A stretch of 64,000 nt of DNA from Patellaria atrata CBS 101060 (Eukaryota > Ascomycota > Dothideomycetes > Patellariales > Patellariaceae): positions 314,056 through 378,055 of the forward strand of contig MU006090.1 of NCBI GenBank assembly GCA_010093705.1. The letters are read 5' to 3'. This document shows positions 44,652 through 55,414 of the stretch, piece after piece. The first letter of the stretch is position 1. Each line of letters begins with the position of its first letter. A program made the position numbers and the translations under genes. The notes below the pieces were generated by a model. It saw only the letters and a list, made by a program, of their open reading frames with translations, was not told where the DNA came from and searched no databases.

Positions 44652-45722
44652 CTACAACGTGATCTCCCCCTTCCACATCCCATCCGTAAGTCCTAACGTC
44701 TCCACCAGATGTTGCCACCGCGGTCCTCCCCTCTCCTTCCTCCTTAAATACTGTAACAGCTTCTGCCGCCTATGTACTAACAACCTCAAATTCCGCTTAT
44801 TATGCTTATCCATCTTCCCGCGCGTCTGCAGGAACTGATCCAGGACCCGTATCCTCGCCGTCAGAATCGCAATCTGCACCTCTGACGACCCGGTATCGGG
44901 ACCCGCGCGCTGCCTTATCTCCCCCCCGTTGCTGGGGACGTGGGGCTCCCCGGATTTCTTGGGCGGGAGCTGGACTGAGGGTTTGGGGGGAAGTGTTTTG
45001 TCGGTCTCGTGACGGCCGAAGACGGAGATGCAGCGCTGGATGTTGGCGTGCGTGCGGTCTTTCTGGCTGCCGTTGGCGAGGGAGACGATGCGCTGGATCG
45101 CTGCTGTGGCTGTTGCGTGCCCGGTGGAGTGTTGCGCTTGCAGCTCGGCATATGTGGAGCCGTAGGGGGTTTGAGGGGAGTCGGGGAGGGGGCTCGCGAG
45201 CTTGGCGGAGTGCGCGAGGGAGGAGGTCACGGTCGAGGGCTTGAGCAAGTAGTTGAGGTGGGATTCTTGCGGGGCGGTGGGGGCCGGTGGGGAGATGTCG
45301 GAGGAGGCGGAGACAGTGGTGGAGGAGGTCTTGGGGGGAGGTGGGAGGCCGGCATCGAAGGATTCGAGGAAGGGAGTTGTGAGGCCCCGGATCGGATCGC
45401 CTAGGGCGGCGGTCCGCTCGGCTTCGAGGACGGTGCGCCGGGATATGTTGGCCGCTTTGCGGGCGCGGGCTTGGGCGAGAGCATAGGGGTCTTGCTTTCT
45501 TCGTCGCTGGGTTGCTGTGGAGGTCTTTTGATGGGGGGAAGTGGTTGTGAAGGTGCGGGAGAAGGAGGTCGTGGTTAGGGGTGGTGAGGAGACTGGGGGA
45601 AGGTTAGTATCGGTTATGCATCTCGATTGGGGAAGTAGTACTGTTTGCGGTCCTAAGACAGGAGAATAGAGGTATTCGAGGTGGCATTGTGGCGATGGCT
45701 TTGGAGATATCGTCTCCTTCAA
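44652..45722 (-). CDS. mitochondrial small-subunit ribosomal protein uS15m
   Basis: Single exon, 356 residues. The C-terminal about 90 residues are an S15 domain: AGPDTGSSEVQIAILTARIR, LDQFLQTRGKMDKHNKRNLR, LLVHRRQKLLQYLRRKERGG. This matches bacterial S15 and yeast mitochondrial Mrps28. The long N-terminal part is Ser/Thr/Pro-rich with a likely import leader (SRTFTTTSPHQKTSTATQRR) and a conserved helical block (ALAQARARKAANISRRTVLEAE). Such N-terminal extensions are usual for fungal uS15m. It binds the small-subunit rRNA in the mitochondrial ribosome. Divergent from RPS0, with 221 bp between starts. Confidence 0.9.
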   Translation of the reverse strand: MKETISPKPSPQCHLEYLYSPVLGPQTVLLPQSRCITDTNLPPVSSPPLTTTSFSRTFTTTSPHQKTSTATQRRRKQDPYALAQARARKAANISRRTVLEAERTAALGDPIRGLTTPFLESFDAGLPPPPKTSSTTVSASSDISPPAPTAPQESHLNYLLKPSTVTSSLAHSAKLASPLPDSPQTPYGSTYAELQAQHSTGHATATAAIQRIVSLANGSQKDRTHANIQRCISVFGRHETDKTLPPKPSVQLPPKKSGEPHVPSNGGEIRQRAGPDTGSSEVQIAILTARIRVLDQFLQTRGKMDKHNKRNLRLLVHRRQKLLQYLRRKERGGPRWQHLVETLGLTDGMWKGEITL

Positions 45723-45943
45723 GCGACGAGATGAGCTCGTAAACTGACGAGGAACAATTCTCGCGCCGATCCGAAAAGTGCAGACTAACGCTAGACCGAC
45801 TTTAGACTAGCGTTTCCTCTGCCTACACACTCGCTTAATGGCATTTCGACTTCCATCGCAGCGCACATCACGAACTTTTTGAGGACCACGACAAAATCGA
45901 CAATAACCATTGGTGACACCCTCATCAAAGAACTACCGTCAAT
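45723..45943 (+). promoter_or_regulatory. shared promoter of uS15m and RPS0
   Basis: 221 bp between two divergent ribosomal protein genes, one for mitochondrial and one for cytosolic ribosomes. It includes CTAAAGTCGG-type and CT-rich stretches; no TATA box. Confidence 0.4.
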
Positions 45944-46969
45944 ATGGCTCCCTCAAATCTTCCCCCGATCTTCAACCCTACCAACCAAGACATTGAGATG
46001 CTCCTCGCAGCTCAGTGTCATTTGGGATCTAAGAACTTGCAGGTTCATATGGAGCCGTATCTTTGGAAGACTCGCCCGGATGGTATTAATGTGATTAACA
46101 TTGGCAAGACATGGTAAGTCTTCAAAGTTCTGGGAGAGCTTCTGTCTCTGCAGCTTCCCATGAGGTGCCCCTTCTCCAGTCCTTCTACGCTGAATATCGA
46201 GGGGATGCGCCTAACACGTAGCTATAGGGAGAAAATAATCCTCGCTGCCCGCATCATCGTTGCTATTGCAAACCCTGCCGACATCTGTGTCATCTCTGCC
46301 CGTCCCTACGGTCAGCGTGCCGTTCTCAAGTTCGCTGCTCACACTGGTGCCGTTGCGATTGCTGGTCGTTTCACTCCCGGTAACTTCACCAATTACATCA
46401 CCCGTTCGTTCAAGGAGCCGCGTCTCATTATCGTCACCGATCCCCGTACCGACGCTCAGGCTATCAAGGAAGCTTCTTACGTGAACATCCCCGTCATTGC
46501 CCTCTGCGACACTGACTCCCCAACCGAATACGTCGATGTTGCTATCCCCACCAACAACAAGGGTCGTCATGCCATTGGCTTAGTTTGGTGGTTGTTGGCT
46601 CGTGAGGTCCTCCGCCTCCGAGGTACCCTCGCTTCCCGCGAAGCCGACTGGGACGTCATGACTGATTTGTACTTCTACCGTGATCCTGAGGCGGAAGAAA
46701 ACAAGGACTCCGCTGGTGTGGACGAGTCTAAGGTTCCAGGTGCCGATGAGGTTGGTGCTGGCCCTGTTGAGTCTGGCTTCAGCAATGAATGGGAAGTTTC
46801 TGGTGGTGCTGCTGGCGCTTTCGCTGCCGCTTCAGGAACCGCCGGTGCTGGAGCTAGCTGGGACGCTGATGGTGCTGGTGGTGATTGGGCCGCCTCCGGT
46901 GGTCCTGTTGAGACTGGCAACACCAGCTGGAATCCGGAGCCTGCCGCCGAACCTACTGAGCAATGGTAG
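45944..46969 (+). CDS. RPS0: 40S ribosomal protein uS2 (Rps0/RPSA)
   Basis: Two exons, 45944-46113 and 46228-46969; the product has 303 residues. The start [20 protein letters not shown] and the following [40 protein letters not shown] and [19 protein letters not shown] are diagnostic of eukaryotic uS2. It sits on the 40S head-body junction and is needed for 20S pre-rRNA maturation. The C-terminal about 90 residues are Gly/Ala-rich with Trp-containing acidic repeats ([27 protein letters not shown], ending EQW), comparable with the acidic Trp tail of animal RPSA. It is longer than yeast Rps0 (about 250) because of this tail. Confidence 0.95.
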
Positions 46970-48443
46970 ACTTTGTCAAAATGCTCACTGTTTGTCGATT
47001 TACTTGAGCAAGTTAAAAGAAGAGGATTTCATGGGTCCTTTGCATTTCTGTGGGGACTGTTATCTTAACGCACTTATGAGGGAAAGATACCCGATCGTTG
47101 TCGGTGCTTACTAACCGCTATTGGGGGAAAGCCCTGTGCTGTAGATCGGGATGGACTTAATCGTTGCCCATCCTCGCAGGAATACTACCGTGTCTCAAAT
47201 TCGTGCGTTAAGTTCTCTTATTCGTGATATAATATGTGACCCGACATCTCTCTACTAACATGATAGCTTATATGGTCTCCTTAAATAACGAGTTCTTTGG
47301 TGTCTAAGTATATCTACTAGCTTTCTCCCATAGCACCATATCTGAACTCTAATTTAACCTCGCCTCGCCAGGATGTAGAAGATTCCCAAAAGCGAATTTG
47401 GTCCTTTAACTTTAATATACTCTTTTTCCCTTGTTCTTACGATATATTTTAGCAGCTTATGCTTATACCTTAGTGAACAGAGCTAAAATGTCTCCTGAAA
47501 ATTTCCTCACGCAGCATTAATTTTCAGTACCCCTTTTCTCGTTATTTACCACAGTACTAGCCCCATACAGGCACTGATAGTGTCAAGATACCAACAAGAG
47601 TCAGAAGGTAGGGATTTTTAAGCATTAAGTTCACGCTCAAAAGTCAGTTCACTCCTGTACGTTTACTGAGTCATACTCAAGGCGAAGTCATATTGATATG
47701 TATTGAACTCTCAGACATCCACGGGATTAGTCACTGTAAAATGATATTCACGCATTAAGATCTTCTTTAAGCGAGCTACCTGAGCAAGTTTTAAGGTATA
47801 ATCAATTATAGGGGCGACTATGAGAGGAAGGGAACGGGAAGGACTCACCCGGCAGCCCGAACGGTTCGGTCGAAAGTCACTGCGAACAGGTTCGTTTGTT
47901 TCGGTTGCTAAGGGCAGTCGCGGACCCTGAGGTGGTTGACTTAAATTTCTCTCCACCTCCTCTCTCTTCCTTCTCTTTCGATCACCTCTTACGTCCAACT
48001 TCAACCACAACAAGAATCTACCCCGGTTCTTACTCTGGCCCCGCGACGTCTAGGTTTTCGGTGTTTGGAGCTGTGGGTTCGTAGTTTAGGTTTATTTGCT
48101 CTGATAAGTTATCCACGTTTTGTCTCTCCGCCTCGCGATCATAAAGTTTTCGCGAAGGAATTTTATTGATCTTGCTGCGCGACCTTTCTTTCACCTTTAC
48201 TAACACTTTCCTTGTCTACTCTAGTTTGCTCGAAAGTGATCCCCACAAGCCACCACTTCAAGCCAAATCTCTAGTTCACACCAGGTATCGGATCAACTCC
48301 AAGACGCGTCAAGTTCAACTAATCTATTCTTCTCGCCACAAGATCTCACGCTCAAACTTACACCTCTGGTCAAGAGTTTGTGCAAATCATCACGCGCGTT
48401 TCTCTCTCATTTACCTAGAGTCTCTACAGTCTCTACAGTCAAC
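46970..48443 (+). other. intergenic/leader region before the zinc-knuckle gene
   Basis: 1.5 kb without supported genes. The last about 500 bp (47930-48443) are CT-rich and likely hold the promoter and leader of the zinc-knuckle gene. Confidence 0.45.
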
Positions 48444-50218
48444 ATGAGCTGGGAAGGTGGAGGTGAGTTTAATTTGACGTAGTTGGACGAGTACGCCCTG
48501 CTTACATCGTATCTATAGGAAACGATACTTGGGGAGCTGACACCGGCGCTGCTAATGATTCCTGGGCACCGGAGACTGCAGCCCCCTCGACGGATGCGTG
48601 GGTCCCGGATACCAATGGTACTACTGCTGATGAAAACAATTGGGGAGGTGATAGAGGTGATGGAGGCGATGAAGGTGAAGTCAATAATATCTCCAGGCAC
48701 GACAACGGTGATGCTGGCGGAAACCGTGGTGATGCATGTCGCAATTGTGGCCAAACCGGCCACTTCGCTCGCGAGTGCACGGAGCCAAAGAAGATGACTG
48801 GCGAATGTTTCAATTGTGGTGAAATTGGGTAAGTTCTACGACACATGAGATTCCACATTACGAGCTAGAAACTAACCATATCATATAGACACAACAAGGC
48901 TGACTGTTCCAATCCTCGCGTCGAGCGTCCTTTCACTGGAACCTGCCGTACATGCAACCAAGAAGGTCACCGCGCCGGTGATTGTCCAGAAAAGAAGCCA
49001 GATGTCTGCAAGAACTGCAAGCAGGAGGGGCACCGCACACTAGAGTGTAAAGCTCTGCGTGCCCTCGACAATGATGAAATCCCAGACATGGAAGCTGGGG
49101 CTGCATGGGATCTACTCATGAAGGCCGATGAGGATAGAGACCTTGAAGACTTCCGCAAGGCGCTTAAGATATATGCTAAGACGACCGAGGTGGATCTTGT
49201 CGATCTCGAAGGTGGATTGCGTTCACAAGACAAGAACGTCTACATTATCGCCCAGGAGCGAGAAGTACCTATTAACACTACCATCGTCAGCCTCAATGGA
49301 AAGATCGACTGCAAATACATCCTTACCTTTGGTTTCACCGACAAGCCTAGACGTGGCAAGATCGCGGACTTCTACCCGAAATCTCCCGAGGAGAATATGG
49401 AGCGTCTTAAGGACTGTGGCTTTGTGATGGATCGCCTTGTCCCAATGTGCAAGCGCTGTAGAGAACTAGGCCATTCTGAGAAGTATTGCAAGGAGGAACC
49501 GGATATCAAGGAACCCTTGAAGGTCCAGTGTGTTGTCTGTTCTGAACTCGGCCATCGAGCTCGTGATTGCACAAAGGCGCGCGTCGATCCAACCGCCTGT
49601 CGCAACTGTAAGCAGTCAGGGCATATTGCTTCTGAGTGTACTGAACCTCGTTCCGCAGAGGGCGTAGAATGCAGGCGCTGCAATGAGAGTAAGTCATATC
49701 ATCATTTCATGACTGACATACCATGATAGCTAACTTCATTAGCTGGCCATTTCTCGAAGGACTGCCCCAATAACACTGGAGGACGCGCTTGTCGCAACTG
49801 CGGCGATGAAGGACACATTGCGAAGGAGTGTCCCGAGCCCAGGAACCCTGCGAACATCCAGTGCCGCAATTGCGATGAATTCGGCCACATGGGTCGTGAG
49901 TGTCCCAAGCCTAGGGACTATTCTCGTGTCACTTGTCAACACTGCGGCGAAAAGGGTCATACTATCAAGCGCTGCAAGCTCGTCGACCAGAATGGCAATG
50001 ATAGTGGTGATGGCAACGGCTTCACCGACACGGCTGTCAACGATGCTTGGGGTGCTCCTGTGGGTGATACCAACGGCGCTGGTAACGGTGACAACTCTTG
50101 GGATACTACTGCGGGTGCTAAGACCAAAGGTGACAACTCCTGGAAAGATGCTGGCGAGACCAATGGAAATGACACTTGGGGCAATGACGATGCTGCCGCT
50201 GCTTCTGCGGGCTGGTAG
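48444..50218 (+). CDS. CnjB-like protein with eleven CCHC zinc knuckles
   Basis: There are four exons, 48444-48462 (19 nt), 48519-48828, 48889-49688 and 49743-50218, all phase-consistent; the product has 534 residues. Eleven CX2CX4HX4C knuckles are visible, from CRNCGQTGHFAREC to CQHCGEKGHTIKRC: four, then a globular insert of about 150 residues (KYILTFGFTDKPRRGKIADF), then seven. This layout matches Pezizomycotina proteins annotated as zinc-knuckle transcription factor CnjB; CNBP/Gis2 are shorter relatives. Zinc knuckles bind single-stranded RNA or DNA. Both ends carry Asn/Asp-Trp-Gly repeats: SWEGG, NDTWGADTG, DSWAPE, NNWGGD at the start, and NDAWGAP, DNSWDT, DNSWKD, NDTWGND, ending AGW. 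A role in mRNA regulation is inferred. Confidence 0.9.
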
Positions 50219-50595
50219 ATGTTGACTATGCTTCTCAGTCAGTCCGACCGATCATGTCGATAGTACACTTCTTCGTCGTGGGACTCGGGTCTGTATCTTC
50301 TGCTCACTCACCTGGTTTATGAGTCACCAAAATGATACTGCTGATTCTGTGTCCGTGACATAGGTGGGCTCTCACGTTCACAAAGGATGAAGTTGGGGTT
50401 GATAAATGCTTTCATGTACTTGTAGCAAGGCGATCAGAATAAGGAACAATGATAGCATAGCAACCCGATATGTCAACTATTCAGTGACCATGATGTGTTT
50501 GACTCCTGTGAAGTTTAAAGAACTTAACCCCATATCTCACCCCCCCGGGGGGCTTTCTCTAGAACCGTATCCCGTAAAACATGACCCCAACACCT
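50219..50595 (+). other. convergent intergenic, nothing clear
   Basis: 377 bp between two 3' ends. A short CCCCCCGGGGGG palindrome lies near 50542-50553. No other structure noticed. Confidence 0.4.
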
Positions 50596-51320
50596 TCAAA
50601 ACCCTGCTAACCTCACTCCAACCCCCTCCTTCAACTCCTCCGGATCCTCCCTCAGCTCCTCGGGCAGCAGCGCGAAAAGCTCCCCCATCTCCCACCGCCC
50701 AACAAATTTCCCACACACTTCCCTTGCCCTCTCAACACTAACCCCCCACTCAAAAGCGCGATACGCCACAAGAGCCCGGAAAAACTCCTCTTGTGCCTGG
50801 TGCAGCTCTCTCACGTCTCGTGCACGGAGAAACGGGTGCCGGTCTTTTATGTCCCGATATTGGACGTGTTGGGCGTGGCTGGATAGGAGGCGTCGGTGGG
50901 CGTTTTGGAGGTTGCGGGAGAGGCGAGATGAGTGTTTGAGGCCGGGGAGGTAGCCGTCTTTAGGGTAGTCAGTGTTAGTGTAATGTTGTTGTTTTTTTTC
51001 CTAATTTCTTTGGTTTTGGGGGGAGGGATTCTTGCGGGGGACGAACTGGCGAGTGTGCGCATTGAGTTTGCCCGTCTGAAATTTTTGGTGGGTTGGTCGG
51101 ATGGTTGGGGGGCGGGGTCTTGAGGTACTTGAGCTTGGGATGGGTTGAGGCGAGGTCCTCTGGACGAGGAGACGGGATTGACGAGAGAGGTGCTGGCATT
51201 GAAGTCGCATGCGTGAAGAGGGCGGAAGGCTAGGGTTTGGTTTTGAAAGATATTTGTGAGATTGTTCTGTGTGGGTTTGGATGCTGATGCTGGGCGGAGA
51301 GGGAGGTTGATGGAGTTCAT
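50596..51320 (-). CDS. hypothetical protein, two-exon model
   Basis: The 3' part, 50596-51000 on the minus strand, is a long frame without an ATG at its upstream end that clearly reads as protein: DGYLPGLKHSSRLSRNLQNA, HRRLLSSHAQHVQYRDIKDR, FLRARDVRELHQAQEEFFRA, LVAYRAFEWGVSVERAREVC, GELFALLPEELREDPEEL. The best upstream partner is an exon at 51129-51320 (MNSINLPLRPASASKPTQNN), using donor GTACCT and acceptor TTAG, both in phase 0; the product would have 198 residues. An alternative 5' exon in another frame starts at 51210 (MRLQCQHLSRQSRLLVQRTS) and looks like a mitochondrial leader, but needs a very short intron. Helical and basic; family not recognised. Confidence 0.5.
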
Positions 51321-53298
51321 TGTGGAATTAATGTTTTAGAAGATGAGTGTGGATATTAGACTGATATGGGCGTAGAGTATTAAAAGAAGGTAGAAGGTTA
51401 GTGCAGAGAAGGTGACTCAAGCCCAGATGATAGAGTGACTCGACATCTTGCACCGCGCGTTTGTTTGCACATCAAACGCATCCTTGGCGTCGGCGGAATA
51501 CTCCTCCCCTTATAAACAAAGAAATGTATGCCCTATACTTACCAAACTCGGTGTTATAGCCCATTCTTTCAGGTAGGCTGGTTTCTACCTGGTGCCCCGA
51601 GTTCGATCCCCGGTAGCAAAACCGGGGATTCAAGCTCCCAGTTCAGGGAGCGCAGATTACCCCGCTAGACTGGGGGAACTGTTTTGATATTCTAAATTTA
51701 TTTTAAAATTAATTTTATTATCTTTTAAGAGTTGATTTGTTTTTAGATCTTCTTTTTTTATGGGGTATATGTTGTGGTTGTGGTTGTGAGACTTTCTGTT
51801 CTTGTTGAGAAAGAGAATTTTGTCGCAGCGGAGCAGGTGGGATTTTTCTTTCGGCGGGATGTTGAGTAAAGGAAACTTTAGCTTCCGCTCCTTCATCCCT
51901 CACTCCTTAGTCAATTGCAATTGCTGCATATAGATCATGTTGAACAATCTCTAAGGTCTGGGAATAGCTCACTCTAAAGTCGAACTGAATGCGTGTAGAC
52001 CGTACAATGATAAGGGAAGGGGCCATGATAAGAGATTTTATAATAGGTAAGGTGCGGAATACTCTTAATGCTGGTAAAGTTATATCTTAAGTTCTCCAGA
52101 AAGGAATCTGGGAGCTAGAGAACGTATAATTTAAAGAAAAGCTTGAATGGTCTTTAAGGAAAAAATGGATATCATGATTCAAGGCAATCTGCTCAGATGG
52201 ACGGCATTTATCGAATGATAGATCAATATGAGAACATGGAACAGGCGTGAAAAAGCTCTGTGCATTGGAAAGCGGGAATTTGTTGCTATCTTGAGACTAC
52301 TTGACTTTATACTGAATGACTTGCAGAAGACAGTAAGAGCTACATACCGTGAGAGGTGTGCAGGAATGTTGAAAGCTTCAGATATTCTACGGGTAAGTTA
52401 ATAGTATGTTTCTAGATTTAGATTGCTTGTATCCAGTTCTACGGTATTGGAAAAGGTCAGGAGTCAGCGTACGTCGGACAGCCTGATTCTAGTAGAACTA
52501 CATCAGGACCATATGCTTCGGGATATAGTCAGGCTGTCTGTACATTGCTGACTTCTAGTGCTATACTCGTAGATCCATAAAGAACAAAGTATGGACACAG
52601 TGAGGTTTGATTTAAGGTTCTCGTCTAACCTTTCGGTCTAGTACAAAAAGAGTCATATAAGGTCATAATCTATGGAACGACAATCCACCCCAATCCGCCT
52701 CTAGTGCTGATACTTAAGCAGTTGAAAAGCAAATATTAAGCAGAAATCTTCATATTTCTACCATGCGTTGCAGTACCATCAAGTTTGATGTTGCGATGGT
52801 ATGATCAGCCTTACGAAATTGACGGAATATGCGCACCAATCAAAACACACAATCCATTATAGTTTGACCCTTGTAAGCGCGTCAGGAAATCTGCAGAGTC
52901 AATATCAGAAGCAAATGTTCTACATGAAAATCAAAAAAATATAACAACAACAACTCATAAAACATTTCAAAAATATCTGAAGAACCGGAACACGTATTTG
53001 TAGTGTGGGATGATAATGGATTAGTTGACAGTGAAATTCCTAAACGCCGAACTAGATAGACGCCGTAACATCATCTGTCATCTCAGAAGTCATCAGGGCA
53101 AGCATACTCACGAGCTTTTTGGACTCCTTTTTGGGCGCGGAAAAGTCTCTCGGAGTTATTCTAGCATTTTCATTAGGTAAGATTTTCACGCATCAACGAT
53201 TCCTTGATGGTCTACTCCCTAACTCAACATCGTACACCAGAGCTAAAATCATATTCACACATCTACAAAGTCGAGGAGCTCAAATAAAGGCTCCAAAA
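51321..53298 (+). other. gene-poor, AT-rich stretch with hairpin cluster
   Basis: No supported gene. It holds the hairpin/B-box cluster (51570-51675). The following about 250 bp are strongly AT-rich, with minus-strand Lys/Gln/Asn-rich frames. From 52000 on only short frames occur and no repeats were noticed. Confidence 0.5.
51570..51675 (+). ncRNA. tRNA-like hairpin cluster with B-box-like sequence
   Basis: Four hairpins lie in about 106 bp: 51570-51591 (stem CAGGTAG/CTACCTG), 51608-51627 (CCCCGG/CCGGGG), 51634-51651 (GCTCCC/GGGAGC) and 51660-51675 (CCCC/GGGG). GAGTTCGATCC at 51599-51609 resembles a Pol III B box, and TAGCCCA at 51557 resembles the start of an A box. A complete cloverleaf with a matching acceptor stem could not be drawn. 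It could be a decayed tRNA, a tRNA-derived short element or another structured RNA. Confidence 0.3.
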
Positions 53299-54036
53299 AT
53301 GAAGGCAATTAGTCCATACGCGATATTCTGATTGTTTCAAACTGATTTTGGTATAGATCCACGAGGAACGCACCGAAACAATCTCTAATCATGACGCGCT
53401 GGAATTCATCAACCAGACCATCGCCGACTACAATGGTGAAGGAGAGTACGGCTTCTCTAATCGACCCATGCCAAAGAATCTCAAGAAAGTCATTACGAAT
53501 GTAAAACACCACTTCACCTCATTGATTCAATGCCCTATCTAATACAATCGTGACAGACAAAGTCCTACCTGAAAAATTCCTCACAACCCACTTCCAGTCT
53601 GTCGAAAATGCGCAATGCCCAGTACCGCGAACTTTTCCAACGCTGGCGCTTAGCGAAATACGGCGCCCGGCTCGAGACTATCGAGCAGCTCTCAATCGTC
53701 AATGTTGCACCGAGGACGAGATCTGCGCTTGAGGCCATCATCGAGGAAGCTGAGTCCCGGTTCACAAATGAGGAGTTAGACGATATCCTCGAGATCATAA
53801 TTGACGTGTGCGTACGCGGTCGCATCCTCGGTCGTGACGAAGCTACCATGGAAGAGGAAGCTGAAGCCAGAGAGCAAGAGTTGCAAGATGCTTTGGAGAA
53901 GTTAGAACTCGGTAAGAAGGCTGCTCAAGAAGCGGCTAAGAAGAAAGCGCAACCGGGGGAAGTTATGGACGACATCGCATGGTCCCAGACTGAGGAAGAT
54001 GATGGTATGGAAGATGTACAGGAGCACCCCAAGTAG
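53299..54036 (+). CDS. RPC17: RNA polymerase III subunit Rpc9/Rpc17 (first exon unresolved)
   Basis: Two exons are firm: 53357-53500 (phase 0, SNHDALEFINQTIADYNGEG, PMPKNLKKVITN) and 53557-54036. The latter carries YGARLETIEQLSIVNVAPRT and then RSALEAIIEEAESRFTNEEL and DDILEIIIDVCV. This matches the C17/Rpc9 (CRCP) HRDC-like fold, which pairs with Rpc25/C25 in the Pol III stalk for initiation. Family members begin with MKxxxPxxAxLSNxE-like sequence. Just upstream, ATG at 53299 encodes MKAISPYAIF followed by a stop, and SNHDALEF resumes 50 nt later. No GT-AG intron bridges this in frame. The C-terminus is a Lys/Glu coiled tail. The fold assignment is fairly sure, the 5' end is not. Confidence 0.75.
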
Positions 54037-54320
54037 CAAACCTTGCTCGATTTCTCTGGACTACATTTCGTCATGATGATGACTGTATGAATGATACCCA
54101 ATACAAGTATTGGTAAATCCAAAATCTGCACTTAAATCATGTTATTGTCATTGGATACTGTCTACTGCTAATCTAGACCACCGCCTCCAGTAAGTAATCA
54201 ACAATAAAAATAACTCCAAAGTTACAAAGAAGGATCAAGTTATAGCCGATGGTTGCTAAGTAATACATGATGCGAAAGGGGTATGTCAAAGGGCGGGAAG
54301 ATCTTCCGCCATCATGAATG

Positions 54321-55414
54321 CTAGAGGAACGGGTCGAACTCGTCTCCCTTGAGAGAATCCGGGGTATCTTGTGGATCTTCCTTTGCTTTCCCGCGCCTAT
54401 TGTTTCGCACCGACTTCTTCGGGATAGAGAGGCCATGGTATGATCTTCGATGTTCTGTAAGATGATCTTTGCGAGTGAACCCATTATCCCCGACCCGCGA
54501 ACATTTCGGGACGTCGCATTGAAAGTCTTTTCGACACTCGTGAACCGTCACTTTGTGTCTATTTAGATCTGCCGCGCGTTTGAATACAGCTCTTGAAGCG
54601 CACCCGGGTACGGTGCATGAGTGTTCAGCCCTGCTACTTGATCAGTACAAAAGGGTGGAATGAAAACCAAATATCCAATGTACGTACGGTCTTCCACGTG
54701 GGCTGGAACTGGGTGTGGAGTCCGCTGTACGGTCTGCAAAAGCGCCCGCGGAGGCTGGAACTATGTGAGTGGAAGCTTGAATCGGCACTTCAGGAGGAGT
54801 TTGAAGAGGCATTTGCGGCTGAGGAGTCCAGTAGTCCACATTGTATGGGATATGTCCATTTTCGCCAAGACTTTTGTTCCACTGTCGGTAGACATCGGCT
54901 GGGGGATAGTTTTCATTATTTGGTCCCGGGCGAATGACTGTGCAGTGTTCCGCACCAATATCATGGTGGTAAGATTCTTGGTATTGGATCTCCCTGGGAT
55001 TTACTCCGGTATTGAGCGTTTCCTCATTGAAATCAAAATCGTCTGAGAAATACTGTCCATCCGGGGATGCGGATAGTCTGGAGTTTGAGACTACACTCGA
55101 CATCGACGACTGGTTCGTCATTTGCTGGGAGATTATCTGGGGGCTGAAACTATAACGGGGTGTATAGGAGGAGTAAGAACCATCGGCGCCATATGTATTG
55201 GGAGTTGTCATCGGTAATTGTGGCGACATTTGGGCAAGCGTTGTCGACATATAGGGGGGGTTACTTGAGGTCACATAGTAACTATCTTGCTCTTGCTTCG
55301 AAGTGTTAGCCGGGTTGCTTTTCTATGTGTTTTAGTTGAGTCACTTACTTTGTGATGATCCCCAGTATCGGGTTCAGAGAGGTTTTCCTCGGCGTAGGGA
55401 TGATAATGCATCAT
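54321..55414 (-). CDS. two-finger C2H2 zinc-finger protein, putative transcription factor
   Basis: Minus-strand exons are 55349-55414, 54688-55322 and 54321-54630, all phase-consistent; the product has 336 residues. The start is MMHYHPYAEENLSEPDTGDH. Residues 30-230 are Ser/Pro/Gln/Tyr-rich and disordered, typical of an activation region. Near the C-terminus are two C2H2 fingers: CTVPGCASRAVFKRAADLNR with its His pair in HKVTVH, and CDVPKCSRVGDNGFTRKDHL with HRRSYH. The end is short and basic, then acidic (RNNRRGKAKEDP, DEFDPFL). Ascomycete proteins with two fingers at the C-terminus are usually nuclear DNA-binding factors. Target genes are unknown. Convergent with the Rpc17 gene (284 bp). 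Confidence 0.85.

Noticed and set aside
51550-51615. Functional tRNA gene
   Set aside because: A B-box-like sequence is present, but the acceptor ends do not pair, the anticodon loop would have 8 nt and the T stem has a mismatch.
51657-51903. Lys/Gln/Asn-rich minus-strand frames next to the hairpin cluster, considered as a mobile-element remnant
   Set aside because: Composition follows the AT-rich DNA; no polymerase, integrase or terminal repeat motif was seen.
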